Origin: Sphingobium boeckii
Lineage (GTDB): Bacteria > Pseudomonadota > Alphaproteobacteria > Sphingomonadales > Sphingomonadaceae
DNA: 64,000 bases
Assembly: GCF_014199215.1 (NCBI RefSeq)
Contig: NZ_JACIJC010000001.1
Span: 746,001-810,000 of the forward strand
Direction of reading: 5' to 3'
Positions 1-9,270 of this stretch are shown in pieces (position 1 is the stretch's first letter; each line of letters starts with the position of its first letter). Under the pieces are notes generated by a model. It saw nothing but the letters and a program-made list of their open reading frames with translations, did not search any database and was not told where the DNA came from. The translations under genes were made by a program, and so were the position numbers.

Positions 1-48
1 TATGACGCGCTGAAGGCCGCGATCGCGGACGCGCGCAAGAAGGGGTAA
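1..48 (+). CDS. 3' end of an unidentified gene (partial)
   Basis: The window opens inside a reading frame that encodes YDALKAAIADARKKG and stops with TAA at 46-48. The lysine-rich alanine helix is typical of a soluble protein C-terminus, but fifteen residues are too few to name a family. The gene runs toward the inverted repeat at 64-146, which probably ends its transcript. Confidence 0.6.
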   Translation, partial: YDALKAAIADARKKG

Positions 49-63
49 TTTGACTCCTTTTTA

Positions 64-146
64 CCGTTCGGGCTGAGCCTGTCGAAGTCTTTTCCTTCTC
101 GTGATTTTGAAGAAGAAAGGGCTTCGACAGGCTCAGCCCAAACGGG
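64..146. repeat. REP-like inverted repeat / probable bidirectional terminator
   Basis: Two arms of about 24 bases (64-88 and 121-146) are near-perfect reverse complements built on TTCGACAGGCTCAGCCC, separated by an AT-rich loop. The element sits between two convergent genes, so it can terminate both transcripts. I recall this core as a dispersed intergenic repeat in sphingomonad genomes; that is memory, not a search. Confidence 0.7.
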
Positions 147-162
147 ATTTGAAATATCGAAT

Positions 163-837
163 TTAATCTTCGGTCAGCCGCCCCTTGAACCCCTGCGCAA
201 TCACATACCATTCGGACGAATCCTTCCGGCTCGCGGCGGGTTTGGCGTGTTTCACGGTGGTGAAGTTCTTCTTGAGGATCGCGAGAAGCGCGTGATCCGT
301 GCCCCCGGCGAAGACCTTCGCCACAAAGGCGCCGCCCGGCTCCAGCACATCGCACGCGAAATCCACTGCGGCCTCCACCAGCCCCATGGTGCGCAGATGA
401 TCGGTCTGCGGGTGGCCCACCGTATTGGCGGCCATGTCGGACAGGATCAGGTCGGCCGGGCCGCCCAGGGCGTCCTTCAGCGCTTCGAGCGCCTCATCGG
501 CCAGGAAGTCCATCTCGAAGATCGTTACGCCGTCGATCGGATCGACGGGCAGCAGATCGATGCCGACGATTGTGGCACGCGGCACGGTCTTGCGGGCGAC
601 CTGGCTCCAGCCGCCCGGCGCGATCCCCAGATCGAGGATGCGTTTCGCGCCTTTCAGCAGGTTGAATTTCTCGTCCAGCCCGATCAATTTATAGGCCGCA
701 CGGCTGCGATAGCCTTCGGCGCGCGCCTTCTTCACCCAGGGATCGTTCAACTGGCGCTCCAGCCAGCGCGTCGATTGCGCGGTGCGGCCCTTTGATGTCT
801 TGACGCGCGTCCGCCCGCCCGATCCGCCCCGGCTCAT
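163..837 (-). CDS. rlmE: 23S rRNA (uridine-2'-O-)-methyltransferase RlmE
   Basis: This 224-residue protein is an FtsJ/RrmJ-type SAM-dependent methyltransferase that 2'-O-methylates a uridine in the A-loop of 23S rRNA (U2552 in E. coli). It shows the SAM-binding segment LDLGIAPGGWSQVA, the K-D-K-E type residues (RAAYKL, LILSDMAANT, FVAKVFAGG, SSEWYVIA) and the basic N-terminus. The start at 837 (MSRGGSGGRTRVK) is chosen because its ATG overlaps the stop of the upstream phosphatase gene as ATGA; an earlier in-frame ATG at 954 would add 39 unrelated residues. It is co-transcribed with the phosphatase. Confidence 0.93.
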   Translation of the reverse strand: MSRGGSGGRTRVKTSKGRTAQSTRWLERQLNDPWVKKARAEGYRSRAAYKLIGLDEKFNLLKGAKRILDLGIAPGGWSQVARKTVPRATIVGIDLLPVDPIDGVTIFEMDFLADEALEALKDALGGPADLILSDMAANTVGHPQTDHLRTMGLVEAAVDFACDVLEPGGAFVAKVFAGGTDHALLAILKKNFTTVKHAKPAASRKDSSEWYVIAQGFKGRLTED

Positions 838-1889
838 CTCTTGTCCCCGTCGCGTGCCATCAACAGCCGCAAAATGCCTTCGCGAATGCCGCGATCCGCC
901 ACGCCCAGCCGTTCGGCGGGCCAGATATCCGTGATCGCCTCGAGGATCGCGCAACCGGCCACCACCAGGTCCGCGCGCTCATGCCCGATGCAGGGCTGGT
1001 TTTCGCGATCCGCCACCGACATGGCGGACAATTCGGTGCTGATCGCGCGCATCGCCTGGGTCGGCACGATCAGCCCATCGATCGCGCTGCGATCATAGGA
1101 ACTGAGCTTGAGATAGAGGCTGGCGAGCGTGGTCACCGTGCCGCTGGTGCCGAGCAGGCGGATGTCGGGCAATTTTTCCGCGGGCAATCGGGCTGCAAAG
1201 GGGGCGAAACTCTCGGTGACACGCGCCTTCATCCGCGCATAAGCCGCCAAGCGCGCGGGTGCATTGTCCGCAATGTCCGGCTCGCTCTCGGTCAATGAGA
1301 CCACCCCCCAGGGGGCGCTCTGCCAATCGAGGATCTTCGGCGCCGATTCGAGCGTATCGACCAGCACCAATTCGGTCGAGCCGCCGCCGATATCGAAGAT
1401 CAGCGCCTGACCATCACCCGGCTCGAGCAGCGTATGGCAGCCGATCACGGCCAGCCGAGCCTCTTCCTCCGCGCTGATGATGTCCAGCGCGATCCCGGTT
1501 TCATTATACACCCGATCGATGAAATCCTGGCCGTTGGCGGCCTGGCGACAGGCTTCGGTGGCGACGGAGCGGGCCAGCGTCACATGGCGGCGTTTCAGCT
1601 TGTCCGCGCAGATCTTGAGCGCGGCGATGGCGCGCTCGATCGCGGCGTCGCTCAGCCGGCCATTGGCAGAAAGCCCTTCGCCCAGCCTGACGATCCGGGA
1701 AAACGCATCAACCACCACAAAGCCGTCGCCTTCGGGCTTGGCGATCAGCAGACGGCAATTGTTGGTGCCGAGATCGAGCGCGGCATAAGCGCGCCGCTGA
1801 TGCCAGCGCTGAACAGGCTGGCGGTTTGCCGCGAGGCCCGCCTGTGCTGGCGCGGACCGGTGCGGCGATGGCGTGGAAGGATCCACCAT
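834..1889 (-). CDS. Ppx/GppA family phosphatase (exopolyphosphatase / pppGpp phosphohydrolase)
   Basis: The protein has the ASKHA-fold signature of Ppx/GppA enzymes: the first phosphate loop AALDLGTNNCRLLIA, the second loop LIFDIGGGSTELVLVD, and the LLGTSGTVTTLASL segment. The family hydrolyses inorganic polyphosphate or pppGpp in the cytoplasm. It is short (351 residues from the start at 1889) and lacks the C-terminal HD-like domain of long Ppx forms, as is usual in Alphaproteobacteria. A start at 1949 is possible but neither site has a strong ribosome-binding site. It overlaps rlmE by four bases. Whether the substrate is polyphosphate or pppGpp cannot be told. Confidence 0.9.
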   Translation of the reverse strand: MVDPSTPSPHRSAPAQAGLAANRQPVQRWHQRRAYAALDLGTNNCRLLIAKPEGDGFVVVDAFSRIVRLGEGLSANGRLSDAAIERAIAALKICADKLKRRHVTLARSVATEACRQAANGQDFIDRVYNETGIALDIISAEEEARLAVIGCHTLLEPGDGQALIFDIGGGSTELVLVDTLESAPKILDWQSAPWGVVSLTESEPDIADNAPARLAAYARMKARVTESFAPFAARLPAEKLPDIRLLGTSGTVTTLASLYLKLSSYDRSAIDGLIVPTQAMRAISTELSAMSVADRENQPCIGHERADLVVAGCAILEAITDIWPAERLGVADRGIREGILRLLMARDGDKR

Positions 1890-2025
1890 GGCCGTCAATT
1901 CACTCTTATGTTCTCCGGAAACGGGAATACCGCCGGTACTTGGGGCCAAGTCTAAAGGTTCAAGCGATTTCCCGCAAGGCGGCGTTGACTTGAACGAGCG
2001 GTCCGCCTATTTCGCCGGCCTCTGG

Positions 2026-2099
2026 TGCCCCGTCGTCTAATGGTAAGACTGCGGTTTCTGATACCGCCTATCGAGGTTCGAATCCTCGCGGGGCATCCA
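2026..2099 (+). tRNA. tRNA-Gln (anticodon CUG)
   Basis: A complete cloverleaf can be folded: a 7-bp acceptor stem (TGCCCCG with CGGGGCA), D-stem GTCT/AGAC, anticodon stem GCGGT/ACCGC around the loop TTCTGAT (anticodon CTG), T-stem CGAGG/CCTCG around TTCGAAT, and an encoded CCA at 2097-2099. CTG reads the glutamine codon CAG. It marks the end of the core-like block; the next gene starts 650 bases away. Confidence 0.95.
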
Positions 2100-2750
2100 G
2101 CTATGCTCCCTCAAACCATTGTAAATAGATAATTTATTTTGGCCGGCCGCTTATCCGTCCAGATGGGTGCCGGGATTCGCCAAAGCGGCCTTGGTGGTAG
2201 TCGTTATGAGCTGCCCATGGGTGTCCTCTCACACCGCGCGCGCTCTACAGGCAAACGCCAAGAGGCGCGGGCGGACGCCAGGCCGTCACACCATAGGGAT
2301 TTCCGGGACTTCTAGGGATTTCAGTGAACGCCCTCAGATGGGCGTAGTGACGCCTGCCGATGTCGACCATAACCTGCCGTTTGACTGCTGATTTTTTAGT
2401 TGCAACTCCGGACCGGCTTCTGTGGATGGCTCCCGCGTCGCGAGCATAACGTGATGATCTGACGTTCAGTTGGTGCAGACAGCAATGATGGTGGTTCACC
2501 CAATGCCTCATTCCGCGAGGTGGATTCTGCGTCGCCAGAGCTAACGGCAATTTGAGGCCTGAAGTGTTGCTTGGTTGAGGCGTAGCGGGATCAAATAAGC
2601 AATTCATGCTGTCAGTGCATCAATCAATGTTAATTATTTATTTCACAACACTCCAGCGGTTCGCAATTGTCACTGCCTGACTGCGAGGGCGAACCCGAGT
2701 TTGTAAAATAGCGCAGCGGAACATCGGGATTTCAAAAACAGGGGAATGAA
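2100..2750. other. Long intergenic region without a convincing gene
   Basis: This 651-base stretch after the tRNA holds no reading frame with recognisable domains. The longest frames (minus 2245-2607, plus 2167-2391) have a biased composition and no family signature. The last 150 bases are AT-rich, as expected for the promoter and leader of the receptor gene at 2751. No integrase or clear copy of the tRNA 3' end was noticed. Confidence 0.5.
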
Positions 2751-5700
2751 ATGCAAGCCATGTGTTTGTCGACCTTTCGGTCACGCTGCTCTCTAACCGC
2801 GATCGTCATCAGCAGTCTTAGCGCGCTCTCCTTTTCAAATGCCGCCTTTGCGCAGGCTCCGGAAGACGAGACGGTAGCCGTACAATCGGATGTCGCCAAT
2901 GCGGCCGACGATCAGTCGACTGGCGACGCCATTGTGGTCACCGGATCGCGTATTCCCCGCGTGGGCTTCGATACGCTGGAGCCGGCGACAACCATATCCT
3001 CCCAATTGGTCGAATCGCGCGGGCAGACCAACATCGTCGACACATTGACAGCGACGCCCAGCTTCGGCCTTGGCCAGACGCCGCAGGGTCAGCAGGGGTC
3101 TTTCAATGCGGGACAGAGCTTTGCCGACCGCTTCGGCCTGGGATCGGCACGGACGCTGACGCTATTCAATGGTCGGCGCGTCGTTTCGACCAACGCCCCG
3201 TCGGTATCGGGCACGCGCGTGGGAACGCCTGCACCGCCCGGACTGCAGGTTGATCTCAACATCATTCCGACGTTGCTGGTTGAGAGGGTCGAAAACCTGT
3301 CGATCGGCGGTGCACCGGCTTATGGCTCCGATGCGATCTCTGGTGTGGTGAACGTCATCCTGAAATCGAAATATAGCGGGCTCACGGTCTCGGCGCTCAG
3401 CGGCATCACTGAGCAAGGAGATAATTTCCGGCTGAACGTGGCTGGTCTGGCCGGCACGGATTTCGCCGAAGGCCGTGGCAATGTGATGTTCGCAGCAAGC
3501 TATGATCGCAGCGAAGGCGTTTTGGGTTCGGCGCGGAAACGCATTCGCCAGGCTTATGATTTTGACGACAATCCAAGCGTTGGATCGGTCATTTCGAATA
3601 CACCGGGCGGGCGCACCACGGCGAATGATGGCCGCATCAATTCTTCAATCCCGTTCAACTCGGGCAATGCAGATGGTGTCCCGGCGTCCGTGCTCATCAG
3701 GAATTTTCGCGCGGAAGGCCTGACGACGGGCGGCGTCATCCTCCCCGTTGGACAATTTATCCGCGCCGATGGCACGGCGGCAGGGTTCGGAGTCAATGGC
3801 ACGACGCGGCTCCAGTTCGATCCGTCGGGCAATCTCATCCCCTATAATCCGGCTATCCCCTTTTCGGGATTTTTCGGATCGGGGGGCGATGGTTTCAACC
3901 TGTCTGAAACCACGCAGATCTTGTCGGATGTCAAACGCATATCGCTTAATCTCAATGCCAGCTTTGAACTGACGCCCAATATCGAAGTCTTCGCCGAATC
4001 GATGTATTTCAACGGCAAGGGCCGTGAGCTGGTGGACCAGCCCACCTATGCCACGCCGCTGGTCGGCAGCCGAACAAACCCGCAGGGGCCGTTGCTGGTT
4101 TCAGTTAGCGATCCGCGCCTGACGGATCAGGCGCGCACCTTGCTCACGAGCCTTGGCGTTTCGACCTTTAACGTATCAAAGGCCTATCTCGGTTTTATCG
4201 ACGGGCGCAGCATGTCGAGCAACGACGTGTACCGGGCCGTTGGCGGTATCAGGGGGAAATTTGGCAGTTTCGGCCGCGAATTTACCTATGAAGTCTCGGC
4301 GAATTATGGTCGGACCGAAGGCAATTACCTTCGCAACCAGATCATCCAGCAGAATTTCGTCAACGCGCTCAACGTAAGGCGCGACGCATCGGGTGCGATC
4401 GTCTGCGATGCCAATCCGGCCTTCAATGTCGCTTCGGGGACGCTGGCGCCGGTGCTGGACGCCGCCTGCGTCCCGCTCAATCCCTTCGGGACCGACGGCG
4501 TGAGCAAAGCGGCAGCAAATTATGTCACGGCGCGCACGCTATCACGGTCTTTGCTCGAGCAAACGGTTTTTTCCGCGAATATCTCGACCGGCAGCCTGAT
4601 TGATCTCTGGTCCGGACCCGTCGGCTTCAGTATCGGCGCCGAAACGCGCCGCGAACATGGCCGCTTCACGCCGGATCCCCTGGAGCTCGCCGGCAGAACG
4701 CAAAACCCCGCCATCGCGGCCGCCGACGGTTCGTTCCGAACCAAGGAAGTCTTCGGCGAACTCGAAATTCCGCTGATTTCCGAGGACAATAATATTCCGC
4801 TCGTCCATGCCTTGTCCGTGGAGGGCAGAGCCCGCTACGTCGATAATTCGATCAATGGCGGCTTTACCACCTACACGCTTGGCGGACGCTATCAGCCTGT
4901 CCGGGATATCACGTTCCGCGGAAACTTCACACGCGCACTCAGGGCGCCGGCCATCGTCGAACTGTTTACGCCCAATGCCGTCGGCGTGTCGTCTTTTCCG
5001 GATCCTTGTGACAGCGCCAATGTCGCAAGCGGCCCCAATCCGTCCATTCGCGCGCGCAACTGCGCGGCCTTCTATTCGGAATACGGCCTCAATCCAGCCA
5101 ATTTCGTGTCGCAGGCCAAGAGCGTGGGTCAGGCGACGCTTGATGGCGGCAATATCAATCTGCAGAACGAAACGTCCAACGCTTACACCTTCGGCTTTGT
5201 CCTGCGGCCCAGTTTTATGCCGCGCATGACGATGGCTGTCGATTGGAACCGGATCAAGATCAAGGGGCCGATCGCGCAGCTGACGACCGCCGATATCGCG
5301 AGCGGCTGCTATGACAATCCGGACTTCGACCTCAATAATCCGGATGCGGGCAACCAGTTTTGCAGCCTGTTTTCCCGGGATGCGACGGGGCAGCTGGTCA
5401 ATGACCGTTCCAATCCCGGTATCCGCCGGACATTCGTCAATGGCGGCTCGATCGATTTCCGCGGCCTCACCGCGAATGTGAACTATGCCGGTCTGCCGCT
5501 CGACGGGGTCGGGCTTGCCGATACGACGCTCAGCCTCGATGGAAGCTTCTTTTATCTCGACAGGCTTTGCCGGTCGATCAACGCCGTCACCACGACCTGC
5601 GCGCAAGGCACGATCACCAATCCACGGTATAGCGGCCAGCTCAGCGCGACGCTGGCAAAAGGTCCATTCAGCCTTTTCACCGAAGTCAATTATCAGTCGG

Positions 5701-5918
5701 GCGGGAAATATGATCTGACCTTTACCAATGAAACGCAGGATATCCTCAAGGTAGACAGTCTCATCACGGTCAATGCCGCGATCGGCTATGGCATCAACGA
5801 CGATTGGTCGATGCGCTTTACCGTCACCAATCTGTTCGATACGCCGCCGCCATTCCCGCTCACCACGGGTGACCTACTCGGGCGTCGGTTCGTGGTGCGC
5901 GTCACCAAGACGTTTTGA
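2751..5918 (+). CDS. TonB-dependent receptor (large sphingomonad type)
   Basis: This is a 1055-residue outer-membrane gated channel that imports a scarce nutrient with energy from TonB-ExbBD. A signal peptide ends near AAFA-QA (about residue 35). A TonB-box/plug start follows (DAIVVTGSRI, about residues 62-71), then the plug motif VERVENLSIGGAPAYGSDAISGVVNVILK, and a long beta-barrel ending in VTKTF with a terminal Phe. The start at 2751 has AGGGGA seven bases upstream. The neighbours, a LysR regulator and a secreted S9 peptidase, suggest peptides or peptide-like molecules as cargo. The length and plug style fit the iron-independent receptors common in sphingomonads; the substrate is inferred only from context. 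Confidence 0.92.
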   Translation: MQAMCLSTFRSRCSLTAIVISSLSALSFSNAAFAQAPEDETVAVQSDVANAADDQSTGDAIVVTGSRIPRVGFDTLEPATTISSQLVESRGQTNIVDTLTATPSFGLGQTPQGQQGSFNAGQSFADRFGLGSARTLTLFNGRRVVSTNAPSVSGTRVGTPAPPGLQVDLNIIPTLLVERVENLSIGGAPAYGSDAISGVVNVILKSKYSGLTVSALSGITEQGDNFRLNVAGLAGTDFAEGRGNVMFAASYDRSEGVLGSARKRIRQAYDFDDNPSVGSVISNTPGGRTTANDGRINSSIPFNSGNADGVPASVLIRNFRAEGLTTGGVILPVGQFIRADGTAAGFGVNGTTRLQFDPSGNLIPYNPAIPFSGFFGSGGDGFNLSETTQILSDVKRISLNLNASFELTPNIEVFAESMYFNGKGRELVDQPTYATPLVGSRTNPQGPLLVSVSDPRLTDQARTLLTSLGVSTFNVSKAYLGFIDGRSMSSNDVYRAVGGIRGKFGSFGREFTYEVSANYGRTEGNYLRNQIIQQNFVNALNVRRDASGAIVCDANPAFNVASGTLAPVLDAACVPLNPFGTDGVSKAAANYVTARTLSRSLLEQTVFSANISTGSLIDLWSGPVGFSIGAETRREHGRFTPDPLELAGRTQNPAIAAADGSFRTKEVFGELEIPLISEDNNIPLVHALSVEGRARYVDNSINGGFTTYTLGGRYQPVRDITFRGNFTRALRAPAIVELFTPNAVGVSSFPDPCDSANVASGPNPSIRARNCAAFYSEYGLNPANFVSQAKSVGQATLDGGNINLQNETSNAYTFGFVLRPSFMPRMTMAVDWNRIKIKGPIAQLTTADIASGCYDNPDFDLNNPDAGNQFCSLFSRDATGQLVNDRSNPGIRRTFVNGGSIDFRGLTANVNYAGLPLDGVGLADTTLSLDGSFFYLDRLCRSINAVTTTCAQGTITNPRYSGQLSATLAKGPFSLFTEVNYQSGGKYDLTFTNETQDILKVDSLITVNAAIGYGINDDWSMRFTVTNLFDTPPPFPLTTGDLLGRRFVVRVTKTF

Positions 5919-5967
5919 TCAAAGGGCCGGTCGCTGGGGTTGTCCGCAGCGGCCGGTTTGTTGATCA
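5916..5967. terminator. Bidirectional terminator between convergent genes
   Basis: A hairpin pairs TGATCAAAG...CCGGTCGC with GCGGCCGG...TTTGTTGATCA. It covers both the stop codon of the receptor and that of the LysR gene, so one element serves both strands. Confidence 0.6.
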
Positions 5968-6876
5968 CTCCGCCACGGTAATATCTGTGCTCGTTTCTTC
6001 CAGCAAAGTCAGCAATGTGGTTGCTGCGGGCTGCGTTTCGCGATCCAGTCTCAATATATAGCCACACGACCGAAGGATTTCCGGATTGCCAAGCGGGCGC
6101 CACGACAGGCCTTCCTGCTGAAGGCCGGCTGCGGCCAGCTTGGGCAAAGCGGTGATGCCGGCGCGGCTGGACACCAGCGCGCCGACCGTCGCCAGGAATG
6201 CGGGCTCGTAGAGCGGTCTCACCGAGAGATGACATTGCGAGAGCGCGGCGTCGATCAGTGTGCGAACGCTGGAGCCAACCGCCATGGCGATGAACGGCCT
6301 GTCATCGAAAACCTGCCAATCCACGCGTTTGAGCGCGGCGATGGGATCATCGTTGCGGCAGACCACGCCCACCTGATCCTTGAGCAATTCAACATATTTC
6401 AGTTTGGGGTGGTTGGCCGGCCTATCAACCAGACCGATATCCACCTCACCATCAATCACCTGCGTCATCACCGTTTCGGATAGGCCGTCATAGATATGCA
6501 GTTCGATACTGGGCGCAGCGATCCGCATCTTCGCGATCGCGGGTGCCAGCAACGCCTGCGCAAGCGAGGGCAGGGTCGCGACCCGCACATTGCCAGACTG
6601 GCCGAGCGCCTGTTCCCGCAGGTGAATCAGGGCGCGATCATAATCGGTCAAGGCGTTGCGCATGGTTGCAAGGATGGTTTCGCCGGCTGCCGTCGGGCTC
6701 ACATTACGCGTGTCCCGGTCGAAAATGACGCAGCCGAGTTCTGCCTCCACCGAACGAACGATCCGGCTCAAGGCCGGTTGAGACAGTCCCATTTTCGAAG
6801 CGGCTGCCGTAAAGCTGCCGGTTTGCGCCACCGCCATGACGGACCTTAAATGATGCGGCGTGATATTTATACGCAT
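5965..6876 (-). CDS. LysR-family transcriptional regulator
   Basis: The 303-residue protein has the N-terminal winged helix-turn-helix of the LysR family (HHLRSVMAVAQTGSFTAAASKMGLSQPALSRIVRSVEAELG, residues 8-47) and a periplasmic-binding-like effector domain from about residue 90. Such proteins activate or repress neighbouring genes in response to a small ligand. It is divergent from the S9 peptidase gene at 7087 and convergent with the receptor gene, so both are likely targets. The 210-base AT-rich gap to the peptidase gene holds a dyad at 6915-6936. Confidence 0.93.
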   Translation of the reverse strand: MRINITPHHLRSVMAVAQTGSFTAAASKMGLSQPALSRIVRSVEAELGCVIFDRDTRNVSPTAAGETILATMRNALTDYDRALIHLREQALGQSGNVRVATLPSLAQALLAPAIAKMRIAAPSIELHIYDGLSETVMTQVIDGEVDIGLVDRPANHPKLKYVELLKDQVGVVCRNDDPIAALKRVDWQVFDDRPFIAMAVGSSVRTLIDAALSQCHLSVRPLYEPAFLATVGALVSSRAGITALPKLAAAGLQQEGLSWRPLGNPEILRSCGYILRLDRETQPAATTLLTLLEETSTDITVAE

Positions 6877-6914
6877 GGCGTATCATTCCATCAAATTTAT
6901 GAATTTTACAATAG

Positions 6915-6936
6915 TTTCAGCATCCATACACTGAAA
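6915..6936. promoter_or_regulatory. Candidate LysR operator
   Basis: TTTCAG-N10-CTGAAA is a perfect six-base dyad in the divergent gap between the LysR gene and the S9 peptidase gene. The spacing fits a LysR-type recognition site, but no binding evidence exists. Confidence 0.4.
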
Positions 6937-7086
6937 TTTAAGCGAATACAGTGGCCCTGTTGTCAAATTAGACATAATAATCAGATTAAACTGCCGATAT
7001 CACAAAGTAAATTTGAAAATTAATAGATATATTGCAGTAATATTTTGATAAAAATTTGGATAGAATAGACTAATTGGGGATGGAGC

Positions 7087-9198
7087 ATGATCTTAAGATT
7101 ATTGATGTTGTGTACCGTATCTGGATCTGCATTGTTGTTTGCTCCCGCATCGGCGAATGCGGTGCCAGCGACATCTGATGTGGTGGCGCTCGCGAAAGAC
7201 GAAACTCGATTGTATCCCGAAGATCTCTTCAGCCTGAGCGCTGGGGGCGATCCGCAAATCGCACCGGATGGCGGGCTTATCGTCTATACGCGCACTGCCA
7301 ATGACATCATGACCGATCGGGGCCGCACGACGCTCTGGTTTATCGATACGCGCACGGGCGAACAGTCCCCGCTGGATGGCGTGGGGCCGAATGCAGATTC
7401 CTCTCAGCCACGCTGGTCTCCGGACGGCACGCGATTGGCTTTTGTCGGCACGCCGGAAGGTGGAAGAGCGGGCATCTATATGTTCTGGAAGGCGACCGGT
7501 CGCACGGCGCTGATCGCGTCGCCTCCGCGCGGACCGGGCAATCTGACATGGTCGCCGGACGGAAGCTCGATCGCTTTCACTATGCTTTCGGTGACGGATC
7601 CCGAGACTCTCGGCGCGCCGCTCAAAAAGCCCGAGGGCGCCAAATGGTCGGAGCCGCTGAGGATCGTTTCGCGCATCGAATATAAACGGGATGGCGAGGG
7701 CGATCGCAAGCCGGGCTATTATCATGTGTTCGTGATCCCGGCTGACGGCGGCATTCCACGGCAACTGACCACAGGCAGTTTCGAGGATAGCGGACCCTTA
7801 TCCTGGACGTCTGACAACCGGGCGATCCTGTTCACCGCCAGGCGCGGCCCCGATTGGGAACGCGAGCGCGACCTTTCGGCAATCTATCGCGTGTCGCTTG
7901 CGGATGGCGCGCTCACGCGGATGACCGAGAATAAGGGTCCTGATACGTCCGCATCGGTCTCGCCAAACGGAAAGCTGATCGCCTTCACTGGCTATACGCA
8001 GAAATATCGCGGTTACGAAAATCGCCTGCTGTATGTGATGGATATCGATGGGCGCAACGTGCGGCCCCTCACCGGTGCGCTGGATCGCAGCGTCGAGAAA
8101 TCAAAGCTCATATGGGCTGCGGACGGGCAAAGCATCTATTTCTCCTTTGACGATCACGGCGTCGCCAAGGTCGCCCGCGCCGATCTCGCCGGCCGTATCG
8201 ACACGCTTGTGTCTGGTCTGGGCGGCGAGGGCGATATTCCCGATACGCCCTATACCGGCGGCGGCTTTTCCGTGGCGCAGAATGGTGTGATCGCCTTTAC
8301 GCAGGGCGCGGGCGACCGGCCGAGCGACATTGCCATTACGCGGGGCGGAAAGGTCACGCGACTGACGCGGCTTAACGACAATGTGCTTGGGCATAAGAAG
8401 ATGGGCGCGGTCACGCCGCTCGCCGTGACGTCCAGCTTCGACCAGGCTTCGGTCGACGCCTGGTTGGTGACGCCGCCTGATTTCGATCCATCGCGCCGAT
8501 ATCCGATGGTTTTGGAAATCCATGGCGGCCCGTTCGGCAGCTATGGCCCGACCTTCGCGAGCGATTATCAACTCTATGCTGCCGCCGGATATGTCGTGCT
8601 CTATGTCAATCCGAGAGGATCGACATCCTATGGCGACGTGTTTGCCAACGGGATTACCCACAGTTACCCGGGCACCGACTATGACGATCTGATGAGCGCG
8701 GTCGATGGTGCCATCGCGAAGGGCTTCGTCGATCCGGAACGCCTGTTCGTGGCGGGCGTATCTGGAGGCGGCGCATTGACCGCCTGGATCGTGGGTAAGA
8801 ATAACCGCTTCAAGGCTGCGGTATCACAAGCACCGGTGATCGAATGGACGAGCGAGGTGCTGACGGTCGATTTCTACCCCTGGATGGGCAGGCAGTGGTT
8901 CGGAAAACAGCCGTGGGAAGATCACGAACTCTATTGGAAGCATTCACCGCTCTCGCTTGTCGGCAATGTCACCACGCCCACAATGCTGATCGTCGGGGAT
9001 CAGGACCATCGGACGGATCCGTCGCAGGCCGAACAATTCTATGGCGCTCTGCAGATCCGCGGCGTACCGACCACGCTCATCAAGATCCCCGGCGCATCGC
9101 ATGGCACCTTTTCGACACGGCCCAGCCAATCGGCTGCGCGGGTGAACGCCATCCTCGCGTGGTTCGCCCGGTTCGACATGGCCAAGACCGTCAAATAG
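7087..9198 (+). CDS. Secreted S9 family peptidase (acylaminoacyl-peptidase / dipeptidyl peptidase-like)
   Basis: This 703-residue serine peptidase carries an N-terminal signal peptide (hydrophobic to about residue 25, ASANA). A WD40-like beta-propeller follows (repeats such as PRWSPDGTRLAFVG and LTWSPDGSSIAFTM), then a C-terminal alpha/beta-hydrolase domain. The catalytic triad is visible: Ser559 in GVSGGG, Asp640 in GDQDHR, His672 in GASHGTF. The S9 family releases amino acids, dipeptides or acylated residues from short peptides, here probably in the periplasm. The start at 7087 follows GGGGATGGAG. It is divergent from a LysR gene and near a TonB receptor, consistent with peptide scavenging. 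Confidence 0.93.
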   Translation: MILRLLMLCTVSGSALLFAPASANAVPATSDVVALAKDETRLYPEDLFSLSAGGDPQIAPDGGLIVYTRTANDIMTDRGRTTLWFIDTRTGEQSPLDGVGPNADSSQPRWSPDGTRLAFVGTPEGGRAGIYMFWKATGRTALIASPPRGPGNLTWSPDGSSIAFTMLSVTDPETLGAPLKKPEGAKWSEPLRIVSRIEYKRDGEGDRKPGYYHVFVIPADGGIPRQLTTGSFEDSGPLSWTSDNRAILFTARRGPDWERERDLSAIYRVSLADGALTRMTENKGPDTSASVSPNGKLIAFTGYTQKYRGYENRLLYVMDIDGRNVRPLTGALDRSVEKSKLIWAADGQSIYFSFDDHGVAKVARADLAGRIDTLVSGLGGEGDIPDTPYTGGGFSVAQNGVIAFTQGAGDRPSDIAITRGGKVTRLTRLNDNVLGHKKMGAVTPLAVTSSFDQASVDAWLVTPPDFDPSRRYPMVLEIHGGPFGSYGPTFASDYQLYAAAGYVVLYVNPRGSTSYGDVFANGITHSYPGTDYDDLMSAVDGAIAKGFVDPERLFVAGVSGGGALTAWIVGKNNRFKAAVSQAPVIEWTSEVLTVDFYPWMGRQWFGKQPWEDHELYWKHSPLSLVGNVTTPTMLIVGDQDHRTDPSQAEQFYGALQIRGVPTTLIKIPGASHGTFSTRPSQSAARVNAILAWFARFDMAKTVK

Positions 9199-9223
9199 GG
9201 CGCGTCTTTCGAAGGTGAGATGG

Positions 9224-9257
9224 ATCCCCGCATATCCAATGGATGTGCGGGGATTTT
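9224..9257 (+). terminator. Rho-independent terminator after the S9 peptidase gene
   Basis: A 14-bp stem (9224-9237 with 9241-9254, one G-U pair) with a three-base loop is followed by TTTT. It lies between the convergent S9 peptidase and CitMHS genes. Confidence 0.75.
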
Positions 9258-9270
9258 CGTGCCGGATCGC

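Noticed and set aside
2245-2607. Minus-strand 120-codon frame after tRNA-Gln
   Set aside because: Biased composition, no domain or signal, no ribosome-binding site; not an integrase or transposase remnant I can recognise.
4542-5606. Long minus-strand frame (354 codons) inside the first TonB receptor
   Set aside because: Antisense to a clear receptor in a GC-rich genome; Arg- and Ile-rich, no family pattern.
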